This document shows positions 5,431 through 5,992 of a stretch of 5,992 nt of DNA, in pieces. Below the pieces are notes generated by a model that worked only from the letters and a program-made list of their open reading frames with translations, was not told the DNA's origin and did no database searches. The stretch spans positions 1 to 5,992 of the forward strand of contig JAFQPT010000158.1 in NCBI GenBank assembly GCA_017411665.1. Direction: 5' to 3'. The stretch comes from Oscillospiraceae bacterium (GTDB taxonomy: Bacteria; Bacillota_A; Clostridia; Oscillospirales; Oscillospiraceae). The position numbers were made by a program, and so were the translations under genes. Numbering within the stretch: position 1 is the first letter of the stretch; every line of letters begins with the position of its first letter.

Positions 5431-5992
5431 GCTTCATAATGTGAAAAGCACCGTTCATTCATTGAACGGTGCTTTTTATCATACCATAGCGGGGTCTTTC
5501 TCATCTTCTGCCTTTGCAGCAGCTCTGCTGCCAGATTGGCTCTTGCGTTGGACAGCATCAGCTTCAGACGGTTTTCCTGATTGACCTTGGAGGAGCTTGC
5601 GTCATAGTCGATGGCGACAATGTTGACGTCGGGATTGCGCTCCTTGATGGGCTTCATCATGCCCTTGCCAACGATATGGTTGGGCAGACAGCCGAAAGGC
5701 TGTGTGCAGACGATGTTCTTACAGCCGGATTCAATCAGCTCAATCATTTCCCCTGTCAGCAGCCAGCCTTCGCCCATCTTTGCCCCCAGACCCAGATAGC
5801 CTTCTGCCAGAGACAGGGTGTGTTCAAAGGGAGTGGGCGCTTCAAAGCGTCCGTCGGCCTTGAGGAGATCGATGATATCCTGCTTTTTGCCGTTGAGGTA
5901 TTTGAAAATTGTCTTGCCGGCAACCGACTTCCAGTAGCCTCTGCCGTAGAGCTTATAGTCCAGAATGAAATCATAAATGCAGTACAGGCAGA
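5319..5992 (-). CDS. 2-hydroxyacyl-CoA dehydratase activase-related protein, C-terminal part, probably frameshifted at its 3' end
   Basis: The frame is open from the right edge (first full codon 5990-5988) and gives 223 residues before TAG at 5321-5319. Residues 1-150 match the C-terminal region of large proteins of the BadF/BadG/BcrA/BcrD and DUF2229 activase group. These are related to activators of (R)-2-hydroxyacyl-CoA dehydratases, ATP-driven electron donors carrying an iron-sulfur cluster. Visible features are CLYC (1-4), LAEGYLGLGAKMGEGWLLTG (61-80), and the conserved CTQPFGCLPNHIVGKGM (95-111) with Cys95 and Cys101. NIVAIDYD (123-130) and VNQENRLKLML (136-146) follow. Beyond about residue 156 the open frame runs through the terminator and the REPIN-like repeat, giving about 65 residues unlike any conserved tail. 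Another frame ends AAAKAEDEKDPAMV followed by TGA-TAA at 5481-5476. The intended end is therefore probably 5479. Catalytic partner and substrate cannot be told from this fragment. Confidence 0.82.
   Translation of the reverse strand, partial: CLYCIYDFILDYKLYGRGYWKSVAGKTIFKYLNGKKQDIIDLLKADGRFEAPTPFEHTLSLAEGYLGLGAKMGEGWLLTGEMIELIESGCKNIVCTQPFGCLPNHIVGKGMMKPIKERNPDVNIVAIDYDASSSKVNQENRLKLMLSNARANLAAELLQRQKMRKTPLWYDKKHRSMNERCFSHYEAPPLPKGRWLSVAKPEGYHTILIVCIPQSRLRRASPL
5444..5477 (-). terminator. Terminator of the dehydratase-activase gene
   Basis: A perfect 14-bp stem, AAAAGCACCGTTCA (5444-5457) with TGAACGGTGCTTTT (5463-5476), around a 5-base loop. On the minus strand the right arm comes first and the stem ends in TTTT; on the plus strand it ends in TTTTT, so it may work both ways. 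It begins immediately after tandem TGA-TAA codons in an alternative frame of the gene. Confidence 0.85.

Noticed and set aside
5756..5974. A 72-codon minus-strand frame beginning at 5974
   Set aside because: It overlaps the activase frame, which is open to the window edge and carries conserved motifs; this one is an out-of-frame shadow.

Overview
The window looks like a chromosomal segment of a Gram-positive anaerobe of the class Clostridia, probably an Oscillospiraceae/Ruminococcaceae-type gut bacterium. This is inferred from strong AGGAGG-type ribosome binding sites, TTGACA/TATAAT-like promoters, an acyl-CoA dehydratase activase-type protein, small Clostridia-style accessory genes and GC-rich intergenic hairpin repeats. 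No species can be named from the sequence alone.

Positions 1-2659 (minus strand) hold a lipid-kinase (DgkB/YegS-type) gene. It is followed, after a terminator that overlaps the next promoter, by a two-gene operon: a lipoprotein with a transglutaminase-like domain, and an HD-domain (YfbR/HDDC2-like) phosphohydrolase that runs off the left edge. The last two overlap by ATGA. The transglutaminase-like domain keeps its His and Asp but has Ser at the expected catalytic Cys. A short divergent intergenic region with overlapping promoters separates the lipid kinase from asnS (asparaginyl-tRNA synthetase, plus strand, 2794-4188), which ends in a strong terminator.

Positions 4233-5480 are an accessory stretch. 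It begins with a composite hairpin-rich repeat (about 4345-4515) and an AT-rich palindrome. Next is a compact module: two tandem paralogous small proteins (64 and 49 aa, minus strand) and a divergent 70-aa Cro/C1-type HTH regulator (plus strand). Their promoters are back to back, and a GCCC-N6-GGGC palindrome sits in the spacer of the small-gene promoter. The HTH gene ends inside its own terminator stem. A second, REPIN-like repeat (5309-5430) follows. The layout suggests a self-regulated small-protein cassette of unknown function bounded by intergenic repeats.

From 5992 leftwards (minus strand) lies the C-terminal part of a large 2-hydroxyacyl-CoA dehydratase activase-related protein. Its open frame reads on through its own terminator hairpin and the REPIN-like repeat. 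An alternative frame gives a sensible acidic tail ending in tandem TGA-TAA codons just before the terminator, so a one-base deletion near 5523 is likely.
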